Below, one piece after another: positions 45,493-55,240 of a DNA stretch of 64,000 nucleotides (position 1 is the stretch's first letter; every line of letters starts with the position of its first letter). Made by a program: the position numbers and the translations under genes. This DNA comes from Luzula sylvatica. Taxonomy: Eukaryota; Streptophyta; Magnoliopsida; Poales; Juncaceae. The stretch lies in NCBI GenBank assembly GCA_946800325.1, contig OX326958.1:11852001-11916000 (forward strand), written 5' to 3'. The notes beneath the pieces are model-generated. The model was given only the letters and a program-made list of their open reading frames with translations. It did no database searches and was not told where the DNA came from.

Positions 45493-45875
45493 GAAATGCA
45501 CGAGCTTTGAACACTCTTCATTTGAAAATTAAACGGAGATCAATTCCAAGTGCAAAAGGACAAAATAATTATATTATTTATAAATATATTTTAAAATAAA
45601 AATGCACGTACACAGATTATTTATACATTATCTCCGTTTGGAAATACTAAAATTTCTTATCATTTTAAATTTCCTCTGAAAAAGCGCTTTTAACAAATAT
45701 CCTTAAGGAATCGAGAAAGGACTTGAAAATTGAAATCCCCCATCTAGTAAACAAAAATCCTACAATATTTTGTTGTGTTTTAAAAATAACCGTTTTGCTA
45801 TTATGATTTTAATTTATAGTTTATTGCATAAATAAATGATGAAAAATTAAAATTATTTTAAACAATAATAATTAT

Positions 45876-46014
45876 CAATGTTTTAAATTGCGATATTGCA
45901 GTCCGTTGCGGTTGGGCATTTTTTGTAGCGGATTGCGTTTGCGGACGCAATTGCGGCGCAATGAACTTATTGCGGACAACCGTTGCGATATTAATTTATT
46001 TAATATATATGGTG

Positions 46015-46062
<48 letters not shown>

Positions 46063-46988
46063 CACAAAAAAATTGTCACAATTATATCACTAAATTATAT
46101 ATATCAATCTTAAATAAAAAAAAATGTATTTATGGAAATAATTTGGAGCCCATTTTCATCCCCTAACAAAAATTATATGTTTCCATTCCCTATCTATGAA
46201 AAGAAACTCGATGCTTTTATATGTGTTTCACAAAAAAATTTTGGCAAGCCATGGCATGGCGCCAGTGGCAGTGGCAGGAGCCAAAAAAATTATCAATTTG
46301 TGTTGTTGTGAAATTTGTCTTCGCAATGAAATACAATGAAAAATTATGAAATTGGTATTTTTTAAATACATCAAACATTCATTTGTTAAACAATTTTTCA
46401 AAAACAAATGAAAAAACTAATACCTAGCTCAACCTACTTAGGAGAAATAGGACAAAATTGAAAAAAATATAAACTTGGAAAAGCTTCCTTGATTCCTCCC
46501 CTTCGACCTGGTGGCGACGGATCAGCGGTTCCAGGCCGATTCAGGCGGCACCAATCTAGTGCAGGCGGGCGGCAAGGTTTTTGAACTCCATTTGTTGGGA
46601 GGGTGTAGAGGGGGTTTTGGTCTGTGACTCTGGAAGAGAAGAATTTGTTCACTTGTTTGGCTTAATGGATTTGGGTCAAATAATGTTTAATGGGTTTGGT
46701 TATTATTTAGTGGATCGGGTACATAAGTGGATTGAATATTTCTTTGTTAATGTCTTAATGGATTGAATATTTCTTTATTAATGGATGTAAAATATACCCT
46801 TAATGGATCGGCAATGTTGACCCGATATATCCGCAATAATACCGATATTTCGCCGCAATCTCGCCGCAATATCCGCAATATCACAAAAACGCAATTTGTC
46901 GCAATATTTCATTGCGAAGTTGCAATTCTAAATCCCAGACCGCAATATCTGCAATATCGTCGCAATATCGCCGCAATTTTAAACACTC
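45876..46988. mobile_element. hAT-type element (1113 bp), TTGCGATATTGC ends
   Basis: Ends CAATGTTTTAAATTGCGATA and, reversed, GAGTGTTTAAAATTGCGGCG. Perfect 8-bp target duplication ATAATTAT (45868-45875, 46989-46996). The paralogue near 61055 is uninterrupted. Both subterminal regions are dense in GCAATAT/CCGCAAT repeats. A (TA)n microsatellite occupies 46018-46060. No transposase. Confidence 0.88.
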
Positions 46989-47516
46989 ATAATTATATAA
47001 AAGCTTGTTTTTTATAGTTTTCTTATTGTATTGTGTTCTTCAAGTCTTGAACTTAATGTTCCAATTACTTGTTTAGTTATCCTCCAATATCTTACAAAAC
47101 AAATACCGAGTTAATTATCTTTATTTACCTCATAATTATGCGCACTCAAACAACAGAAAATAATTGTCCATTCAAAACCAAAATTGTTTAAATAAGAAAT
47201 CAAGAGAAGTTATCACGCAACTAGAATGATATAATCATTCAAAAAACATGTTCAAACTAAGAAAGTGTGAATTATAAGTTGGTACATGTCTACTATAGAA
47301 CTTACCAATGAAAAGCATGTCAACAATAAAAACTATATTTCTTAAACAATTCTCGTTATACTTGTCCAAAATTAATATCACCGTATATTTTTGCGAAAGA
47401 AAACGTGAATACGAGTTTTAATTTGTGTTCCTATAAAATTGTTTATATGATTGCTATGTTATTTAAAATAATTCTATATACGAGTTTTAATATCATCGTA
47501 TATACAACTACCTATG

Positions 47517-47809
47517 TTGCACGGATACGGATACATATATCGTATCCGATACGATATGAATACGGCGATACGGCAATTTTTAAAAAATCACGAATACGGA
47601 TACGACGATACGACAATTTTCAAAAAATCACGGATACGAATACAACTATATAATTATTATTTTAATATATTTACATTGTGTATAATAAATAAATAAATAA
47701 TAAATTGAATAATATTTTGAAATTAAAAATCACGAAAATAAATAAAATCAACATAACAATACAAATATCATAAAAATATTCTAAATTTATTCTAGAAGTA
47801 TTCTAGAAC
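47517..47809. other. CGGATACG-rich tract and AT-rich spacer
   Basis: Block X is interrupted at 47517 by CTATGTTGCACGGATACGGA and repeated GATACG words. The inverse sequence (CGTATCGTATCGGATAT...GTGCAACATA) occurs at 63353-63405, so this may be one end of a terminal-inverted-repeat element, but boundaries and target duplication could not be fixed. Confidence 0.35.
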
Positions 47810-49978
47810 CAGTGTTCTGGAAATCGGCCTTGGCGGCCGATTAATCGTTCCTCGATGGTCCGCCGTCGAGATAAACCCTTGGCGTTTTGTGTTTGGCGGA
47901 ATCCGCCAAGCGGCCGCCAAGGGTCCGCCAAGACCGCCAAGGCACCGCCGAGCCGATTTTTAGAAGTGTTTTTATTTTTATTTTTTAATTGCCATCCATA
48001 GCCTAGTTGTTTGAATGTGAAGTACAAAAAATTATATATTATGAGAGGCTGTGGGATACTATTCAAAATAACGATCGTTTTCGTTATGGATTGCCAATAG
48101 ATCTCCATTGACATAAAAAAAAATTAGGCATCAATAATGAAAAACGATCGTTTGTCGGATACTATTCAAAAAAATAAATTTGGACTAATTTTTTTCATAT
48201 TTTTAATATTATTTATATATATATATAAATTATTATTATTATTTGAGTTTATGTTAGTTTAGTGACGTATGTCATGTTTGATTTGAGGGATTCTGTGGGA
48301 GATGTAATCTAAAATCCTGGATATGCTTGAAATCCCTTGTTTGATTTGTTCATGTATTGTATTTTGGCTCTAAAATCCCTGGATATTGTCGTACCGAAAA
48401 AAATTCTGTATTTCACGTTTACATGGATACCTTGCTCCGCTTATTTCATTAATTGAGCGTTAATCTCATCTCTCTCCTCCACCTGTTCTCCTTCTCTCCG
48501 CTTAGTTCGCCAATGGCTTGGGCCAAACCCTGACTTGGAGGCTCACCAAGCATAGATGAAGCTCCTCCATACACTTGTGGCCCACCTCTCCCCCTGCCTG
48601 TTGAATCCTCTCCATCTCGTCCAAGATCTGAGCTCTTAGCTCTCGACCAAAACTTTTTCGTTTTGTGTTATATCTAGGTAACAAGTGATGTCTTATATTC
48701 TCGGTTAAACAGTGAAAGGGATTTTATAAGCTGTAATCAAAGTGTTCGACAAAATGTATTCGAGGACAGGAATGTAAACTTGATGTGCTTCCACACAATA
48801 CACTTTCGAACGGATTATTAAACATGAGAGAGGTATAAGATTGAAGAATTGCTTGATGAGATAGATGAATATGATTTGGTCATTTCACAATTTTTGCTGA
48901 TTTGGAGTGTATTATGCAATTTCATCACAATGCACGTTTTCTTTTAATTTCAGAGAAATTAATACTAATTAATAGTAGTTTTATTTTCTGTACCATTATA
49001 CTGTCTTCCCCATTGCCTTAATTTTGATATCGTAAGTATAATTCTTGTTCTAGCATAAATATAGAAATTCAACTTACGCCATGCAATTTAGCCCCCTGTA
49101 GTTAAGCAAAATCTTCTTATTTTCATATTATGAATTTGGATTATTAATTCTTGTAGTTTCTTACACAATGCATGTTAATAGGATTGAGGAATGAATATTC
49201 TAATATCGAGGGTCAACAATGATGAGAGAACAACATCGTGAAGCTCCAGAGTGGATCGCAATTAGAAATAAGAGAATGAGAGAAATGCAAAAAATCGTCA
49301 AATTCATTAAGTTATATTTTATGCTAATTTATATTTATTATGTGATTTTGATTGCACTAATTGTTTCTACATTATGGTTGCGTTAAACAAGAATCTTATT
49401 TGTGATAATTATTTTTGTTTGTGCAAAATGTGCAAGTTAAATTTTAATTTGATTTAATTTATATTTAATTTTTTATTTTGGGTTAACCATTCTATTTCAA
49501 CTTTTTGTATTTAATTAGTATTTTATTAAATTCAAATATTAAAATTTTATGATGTTTAATAAATTATGGATTAATTTTATAATATCATGTGCATTACATA
49601 ACTAACTCATAAATTATGGACTTCAATTAAGAATCAAACAACTAATTTTGAAATACATGATAATGAAATCCAACTAATCAAACAAGGCATGTGCATTGTC
49701 AAATACATGGATCATCGAATACATGTATTTGTTATATCCATGTATTTGAAGATCCCTCAAATCAAACATGCCCGTAGTGTATTTTGTTACTTAAATTATT
49801 CAAAACTTATTAAAAAAATTGTGATTTGTAATTTTGTTTAATTAATTTAAATATTAAATATAAAAAAATAAAAATCCGCCGAGGTCCGCCGAGATTCTCG
49901 ATTAATCCCGATTAATCATCCTTGGCGCTTGATGGTCGTCTCCCGACCAGCGAGCGTCGAGCGAATTCTGGAACATTG
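47810..49978. mobile_element. hAT-type element (2169 bp), CAGTGTTCTGG ends
   Basis: Ends CAGTGTTCTGGAAATCGGCC and, reversed, CAATGTTCCAGAATTCGCTC. Perfect 8-bp duplication TCTAGAAC (47802-47809, 49979-49986). The subterminal regions repeat CCGCCAAGG/TCCGCCGAG and GATTAATC. No transposase. A second element with its own inverted ends lies inside (48271-49773). Confidence 0.85.
48271..49773. mobile_element. Nested element with CATGTTTGATTTGAGGGAT ends
   Basis: CATGTTTGATTTGAGGGATT at the left is repeated inverted at the right (ATCCCTCAAATCAAACATG, 49752-49770). ATCCATGTATTTG-like repeats lie near both ends. The target duplication is unclear, so the superfamily is open (PIF/Harbinger-like non-autonomous is possible). 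A short GC-rich stretch at 48490-48690 may be captured sequence. Confidence 0.6.
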
Positions 49979-49986
49979 TCTAGAAC

Positions 49987-50737
49987 TAACGAGTATTCAT
50001 ACAAGTATTCTTAAAACTCAAATCCATGTACGACGTGGCAACCTCCCGGGTCTCCGAGACAACGTATGGAACTTAACATCCTCAAAATCTTTCTCGGCTA
50101 ATTCGGCATACAAATTCTTCGCATGCCCGGGAGTTATTTCTGATTGGAACAAGACCATATGGAAGACCAACGTGCCAATTAAAATTAAAATCTTTCACTG
50201 GTTTGCATTCCAAAATTCACTCCTCTCTGCCGAGATAATGACCGGACGTGGGTGGCCGCAACATCTCTTTTCCAGTTCCTGCCCAATGTGCAACGGCAAT
50301 CCCGAAACAATTAATCACATCCTCATTTCCTGCCCCTTCGCACCGAAGGTATGGCTGCTTAACACCGCCATCAGCCCGAAACCGACAATCATCGAAGACC
50401 CGCTATTCGCATGGCAGACAGGAAGGAAGGCGTGCTTGACCAACGATACTCGACGAAAATGGGATCACAATTTCATGGCGACTGCTTGGAACCTCTGGAA
50501 AGAGCGAAATCGCAGGATTTTCACGCGAAAGACTTCATCAACGGAGAGAATTGTCGCCATGGTCGCCTCTGAAGCAGTCGCCATGGTCCGTAAGATAGCG
50601 GATGTTTTTCTTTTAAGAATCTCTTTAAACCATTGTAGCTGTAGAGAAAATGGGCTACGGCCCCTGTACATATAAGACCCTTCTTATTTTACTAAAATTA
50701 AGAAAATGGGTGGCACCCCGTAAATTTTTTTTTTTTT
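49987..50737 (+). mobile_element. LINE 3' part with zf-RVT domain
   Basis: The frame up to TAA at 50673-50675 encodes the end of a plant LINE ORF2: DNVWNLTSSKSFSANSAYKF, KTIWKTNVPIKIKIFHWFAF, then a complete zf-RVT zinc motif CPMCNGNPETINHILISCPF, and WNLWKERNRRIFTRKTSS. The family's GGGTGGCACCCCGT tail with T-rich end follows (50707-50737). The 5' boundary is uncertain, near 49990-50030, next to the hAT target duplication. No full reverse transcriptase. Different family from the LINE at 44909. Confidence 0.8.
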
Positions 50738-51379
50738 GATCCATCTGCAAGAGAAAAGTTATTGTCATTTCTCCTCTTGCATTACATTAGTGTGATAAGG
50801 CGGCTAATTTCTCTTTCAACTTCAGTCTTGATGTTAGTTCATCTTTTGTAAGTAGACTTATTTTTTGTTGCAAGGCAATGACGTTTATACAATTTTTACA
50901 TCTTTTTAATTGTGTCCAAATTCTTAACTCTTTCTTTTGCCCAAGAGTAAAGTGTTTTTTTGTCCTTGTTTTTTTTTTGAAGTAGGAAAGCCAAAAGCTA
51001 TTCCTATGTGTTGTATTATAATAGAAAAAGAAAAGTAATTACATTCTTTTTGGTTAGAGGTGAGTTTTTGTTTGTGGAGTTAGTGAAATTATCATTCTTT
51101 GGTTAAGACAATCTTTGGAGACCAATTATCAAATTTAAACTTCAGTTTTTCTCTTTTGTGAACCTTTGACTTCGTACTTCTATTTCCGCGAGGCCATTAT
51201 CTTCTTTTTTTTTTTTGAAAAGCTAAAGAGGCTAAGCTTCTTTTAATATATTAAAGCAAAATTTAATACATTGGGATGCGATTTTACATGATTAATGTAA
51301 AAAAGTAGCTTAAAGCAAATGTAAATTACAAACGCAAAAGTAAGATACAAACCGAGAGATGATACTTTCGGCCATCCTT

Positions 51380-51980
51380 AGACGATCGGTTCGTCTCCAT
51401 AATCGACCTCATCGAGGTAGTCATCTCCGCACTAGGCTTCCATGCTACCGCCTTCTTCGGCTTCCTCGAAAGATTCTTCTTCCATTTCATCTTCCTTTTC
51501 CTTGTTGCTACGCTCGTCGATGTCGCCCTCGCTCCCGGAAAACTGTCGCTCACGGGAACTGTCGCCCTCGCTGTCGCGGCCTGTCGTGCCGTCGCTGTCG
51601 CATCCTCGAACCAGCGTCTAAGCCGGACCGTCATGTCCGTCCTCGCCCAATGCCTCAGCAGCCTGAATCTGCTGGCCGTCCTCGCCCAATGACTCAGCAA
51701 CCTGAATCTGCTGGCCGTCCTCGGCCAGTGCCTCAGCAGCCTGAATCCCTGCCCCTTCTTGTCTCCTTGCCCCTTGTCTCCTCGCCCAATCGCCCACTGG
51801 ACTGTCTCCTTAGCCCTTCCTGTCTCCTTAGCCCTTCCTGTCTCCTTCATCTCATCTTCGTCTCGATGACTTGGTTTTCCCACGTCGGATCTGCCTCGGG
51901 TACTCGTCGGAGTTGCGCAGGATGATGCTCTCGACAAAGTCTGCCTCGGTTTCCCTCGCGTCAGAGCTGCCTCGCGGTCT
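51380..51980 (-). pseudogene. Acidic repeat-containing frame in the retroposed insert
   Basis: In one minus-strand frame a 39-bp repeat encodes 13-residue units such as IQAAEALAEDGQQ and IQVAESLGEDGQQ (51641-51757). After a stop come acidic stretches: SGSEGDIDERSNKEKEDEME, EESFEEAEEG and DDYLDEVDYGDEPI. An overlapping minus-strand frame is longer (233 codons) but Arg/Thr/Ala-rich and looks like a shadow. No family recognised. Stops break the acidic frame, as expected for a processed copy. Confidence 0.35.
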
Positions 51981-52029
51981 TGCTGGGGCTGCTGTAGTCT
52001 AGTAGCACCCCATAACCACCTGTGCAATC

Positions 52030-52453
52030 ATGATCGCGTCGCCAGAGAGATAACACATCCACTCCATCAGATCCTTTGCGGCTTTCTCGCCTCGCGTCGC
52101 TTGCTCAGATCCGTTGTCCAAGCTTCGTATCCAAGGTTGGCGTCGCTTTCTCGCCTCGCTTGCTTGGTTCGCGTCGCTTGCTCAGATCCGTTATTAAAGC
52201 TTCCGTCTTTCAGTTTACGCTGCTAGGGTTTCTCGCGGCGCGTCCTTCCTGCTTTCGTCGCTTCGTTGGAGCAGGAGAAGGGGACGGGTCTGGTGTCGTC
52301 GCGTCGCTTCGTCGCTTCGCGGCACTTCCGTCTTTCGTAACTTTTGGTTTACGCTGCTAGGGTTTGTCGCGGCGCTTCCCTCCTTCTTTCGTCGCTTCGC
52401 TGGAGCAGGAGAAGGGGACGGGTCTGTTGTCGTCACGTCGCCGGAGAAGGGGG
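52030..52453. repeat. GC-rich tandem duplication in the retroposed insert
   Basis: TTTACGCTGCTAGGGTTT to GAGCAGGAGAAGGGGACGGG occurs twice (about 52213 and 52349; period near 136 bp), and CGTCGCTTGCTCAGATCCG twice (about 52095 and 52175). On the minus strand AAACCCTAGCAGCG resembles plant leader sequence, so a duplicated 5' UTR is likely. Confidence 0.6.
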
Positions 52454-52518
52454 TGTTGGTTCAAATTTCCTATTGTTTGATTATCTCAAATACAATGTCG
52501 ATACTACTAACGAAATCT

Positions 52519-52902
52519 AGCAAGATAAATGTGTAGGAAATAGGTACAAAATGAAAGGATCAATCAAGAATAACAACAATCAAAGACGTCAAAGAATCAC
52601 GGATAAAATCAATACGCACATGAATCAAGACATTGAAGAATTGCGAAGAAGATCAAGACATAGAAGATTCCGCAAGTTGGGATATCTACCTAATCATCAA
52701 TACAATATATAGCAAGATAAATGTGTAGGAGATAGGTACAAAATGAAAGGATCAATCAAGAATAACAACAATCAAAGACGTCAAAGAATCACGGATAAAA
52801 TCAAGACGCACATGAATCAAGACATTGAAGAATTGCGAAGAAGATCAAGACATAGAAGATTCCGCAAGTTGGGATATCTACCTAACCATCAATACAATAT
52901 AT
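52519..52902. repeat. 192-bp tandem duplication in solo LTR C
   Basis: 52519-52710 and 52711-52902 are almost identical (starting AGCAAGATAAATGTGTAGGA, ending CATCAATACAATATAT), with a handful of substitutions. The unit length is close to the ~188-bp period of the adjacent palindrome array. Confidence 0.95.
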
Positions 52903-52982
52903 AGGTATCTCTAAACTTGTTTAAAAGATTAAACTCAATGAAAAAGTATTTGAATTCAATTAAAAAGGCTGAAATCAGTATG

Positions 52983-53529
52983 TCCGTTGCAACGGAATTC
53001 CAGTCCGTTGTAACGGAACTACTCGATTTATTCAACATGGGAAAAATCAGTATAGTCCGTTGCAACGTAATCACCAATACGTTGTAACGGAAATGTACGT
53101 TGTAACGGAACTCTATCTCCGTTGCAACGTTATTTTATTTCCAATGAGGAAGCCTGTCACAGAAGAATGTCCGTTGTAACGGACATCAATGTCCGTTGCA
53201 ACGGACATCAAGACTTCACTTCAGTATAAACTTACACATACGTCCGTTGCAACAGATTAACCAATCCGTTGTAACGGAACACCTCATCCCGTTGTAATGG
53301 AATACTCTCCGTTGCAACGGAAATTAAATCCAAAGATGAAGTGTTGTCTCAGTAGAAGGTCCGTTGTAACGGACACAAGTCCGTGACAACGTACTAGCTA
53401 ACACAGAGTTCCGTTGTAACGGACTACTTACGTTACAACGGACTGTGTAATAAATTCAAGTATGACAGCCTCCAACGGCTAGTTTTTGAATCACTCCGTT
53501 GCAACGGACCATATGTCCATTGCAACGGA
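52983..53529. promoter_or_regulatory. Array of 18 TCCGTTGYAACGGA palindromes in U3 of solo LTR C
   Basis: 14-bp sites start at 52983, 53004, 53056, 53078, 53096, 53118, 53170, 53192, 53243, 53265, 53288, 53308, 53360, 53380, 53410, 53429, 53495 and 53516. They pair with 18-22 bp (mostly 21-22) between starts, and the six-site pattern repeats every ~188 bp. GCAA and GTAA centres alternate in most pairs. Each site contains AACGG in both orientations, the core bound by plant MYB proteins (MYB3R/MSA-type AACGG; CNGTTR MYB cores). The last site ends about 40 bp before the TATA box. Binding is inferred. Confidence 0.85.
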
Positions 53530-53567
53530 CTATTCAGAATAAGCAATTCAGGGAAGGGACTATGTGT

Positions 53568-53579
53568 TCTATAAATAGA
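53568..53579 (+). promoter_or_regulatory. TATA box of solo LTR C
   Basis: TCTATAAATAGA, a strong plant TATA, 40 bp after the palindrome array and followed by a CTTCCCTCATTCTCTCACTT-type start region. Confidence 0.75.
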
Positions 53580-54530
53580 ACCCTTCCCTCATTCTCTCAC
53601 TTCACTTCAACTATCCAAATTATACCTTCCAAAGAGAGAATCCTTGCTATACCATTGAGTTAGATAATCTTCTAAAACATTCTTAGAGATTAGATTTCCT
53701 TCTTCTCACTTCAAATACTATTCCCAACTTGCGTGACCGATCACGTTCTAAGTTAGTATTTAGAAATTGTATTAGGCTAATACAAAGAAGTGTAAAGCCC
53801 GTTATAGATTGATAGAAACGTGTAAATCGATCTAGGCAAAATCCTTGTACGAGTGAGTTGGAATTCAATCGAACGCCGAAACGGCACAAGGCCTTCCCGA
53901 AGACGTAGGTACTTGCCAATAATCGAATCGGTCGATTAAGCAAGTAAATGGTGAGTTAAAGCTACAAAGCAACCACCTACCGAACTCCGTAATAAATATC
54001 GTGTGTTCATCTCTTTCGGTATTTGCATTCTTTTATTTAAATCATTTTAAGCTTCCGCATAATTTAGAATCGGTATACCTTAGTCGAAAACTGTACGTAA
54101 GGATTACCTATTCACCCCCCTCTAGGTTAGAATTAACCAACAGGGGGGTGGAGGCGGCGAGGGAAGCCTCCACCCCCAAAATCGCCTTTTTATCTTTTAG
54201 GGTTTCTGGCGGCGCTCTTTTTTTTTTTTCAACAAAACAATTTTTACTTCGATCCGCGAGGCCATTATCATAGATGAATTTGTTAAACGCGTTTCATTTC
54301 ATTCAAGGGATGCGGATTTCCGATAATTTTGGTCGCATTACTGAGCATGTTAAAGTTACCTATTATAATTATAGGGTTGTTAGTGGATGCTATTAGTGTG
54401 CTAAGCTCTTGAAGGAAATTCAATTTTAGGTTTCCCTCATTTGATGAGTTGTTACAAATGTGAAATGTATGTTAGATCAATTTTAGGTATCCCTTTTGAA
54501 GGAAATTCAATTTCAAGTATTGTGAATTTT

Positions 54531-54874
54531 ATGTTTAAGACATTTGTGTTAGGTTTTCTCCTGATACAGGTTATATAAATTATAAGTGATTTGATTTAAA
54601 TTATTCGGACTTTGTTAATTGTTGAACATAGCTTTGTTATTATAGTATTTTTCGAATCAAATTGCAGTTTACGAAACACCGACTCAAAACTGACAACAAA
54701 CTAAATAAGGACTCAACTAAACATCCTAATTGACCATCATAAGACTCTAAACATCGGAATTTTCTGTAAATGTTTTATGATTTTCAAAATTTTCTTTTCC
54801 GAATAGGCCGATTAATTCGCGGAGTGTCATTTTTAGCTCTATCTGCATGAACTGGACTTCCTCGTGGTTAAATT
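54531..54874. other. Non-coding spacer left of Copia-2
   Basis: AT-rich DNA without a recognised gene or terminus. It ends with the target sequence AAATT duplicated by Copia-2. Confidence 0.5.
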
Positions 54875-55224
54875 TGTTAATAAGCCCAAGCCCATACATA
54901 TATTTATCAAGTTTAATTAGCCCAAATAATTTTAGGGAAAGATTATTTTAAGGAAAGAAAGTTAGGAAATAAATTATGGGGCAGATTTTAATTATAAGGA
55001 AATTAGTTTAGGAAACAGTTTTTAAGGCAATGTTTAATTCCTTGTATCTCAAGTTTATTGAGCCTATAAATAGGGCTTGGATGGTTAGCAATTATATCAT
55101 CAAATATCAATTAGAAAAAGAGAGAAAGACTTGTAAGAGACTAATAGAATTATAAGAGAGAGTTTTTTTTTGGTTATTAGAAATTCCTATTAGAAATCCA
55201 TATTCGAATTCCGTATTACCAACA
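54875..55224 (+). repeat. 5' LTR of Copia-2
   Basis: 350 bp. TATA box CTATAAATAG at 55064-55073, leaving a short U3 of about 190 bp. It lacks the palindrome arrays found in the other LTR families of the window. Confidence 0.95.
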
Positions 55225-55226
55225 AA

Positions 55227-55239
55227 TTGGCATCAGAGC
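55227..55239 (+). other. Primer-binding site of Copia-2
   Basis: TTGGCATCAGAGC lies two bases inside the 5' LTR. It is complementary to initiator Met tRNA except for C in place of T in the usual TGGTATCAGAGC. Confidence 0.85.
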
Positions 55240-55240
55240 G

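Larger units (their letters stand above)
43350..47516. repeat. Repeat block Z-Z plus start of X (copy 1 of the 16.5-kb unit)
   Basis: Two tandem Z units (about 43350 and 47050, stretched by insertions) marked by TTATCCTCCGATRTCTTA and GCACACTCAAACAACACAAA, followed by the start of block X (GAATGATATAATCATTCAAA at 47226). The same Z-Z-X order recurs at 59870, 61120 and 61470 on, where Z units are about 1.25 kb apart. Non-coding. Confidence 0.7.
52454..54142 (+). mobile_element. Solo LTR C (1689 bp), TGTTGGTT...AACCAACA
   Basis: Ends are perfect inverted repeats TGTTGGTT and AACCAACA, flanked by GGGGG on both sides (52449-52453, 54143-54147), a 5-bp target duplication. No internal domain. The orientation comes from the TATA box TCTATAAATAG (53568-53578), with the downstream half typical of R/U5, including TTCACCCCCCTCTAGG just before the end. 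U3 carries a 192-bp tandem duplication and an 18-site palindrome array. CAACGGCTAG (53472-53481), also seen in solo LTR A at about 6074, suggests a shared U3 ancestry. Confidence 0.88.
51202..54252 (-). mobile_element. Retroposed insert with 17-bp target duplication
   Basis: Flanked by a perfect 17-bp direct repeat TCCGCGAGGCCATTATC (51185-51201, 54253-54269) that is single in block X copies 1 and 3. The left end is a T run (minus-strand poly(A)), so a transcript was reverse-copied on the minus strand. Without the nested solo LTR the insert is about 1.36 kb. It is GC-rich, begins (minus) with AAACCCTAAAAGAT-like leader sequence and contains acidic coding-like repeats. It may be a processed pseudogene or a LINE-mobilised chimera; no reverse transcriptase is present. 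Confidence 0.7.
50738..54530. repeat. Repeat block X, copy 2, split by a retroposed insert
   Basis: 50738-51201 matches 1201-2255, with a deletion, and 54253-54530 matches 2240-2400. Between them lies the insertion 51202-54252. Confidence 0.75.

Noticed and set aside
51326..52027. 233-codon minus-strand frame and 188-codon plus-strand frame in the GC-rich insert
   Set aside because: Both run across GC-rich repeats, which lack stops by composition. The 39-bp repeat makes better sense in the acidic frame (IQAAEALAEDGQQ).
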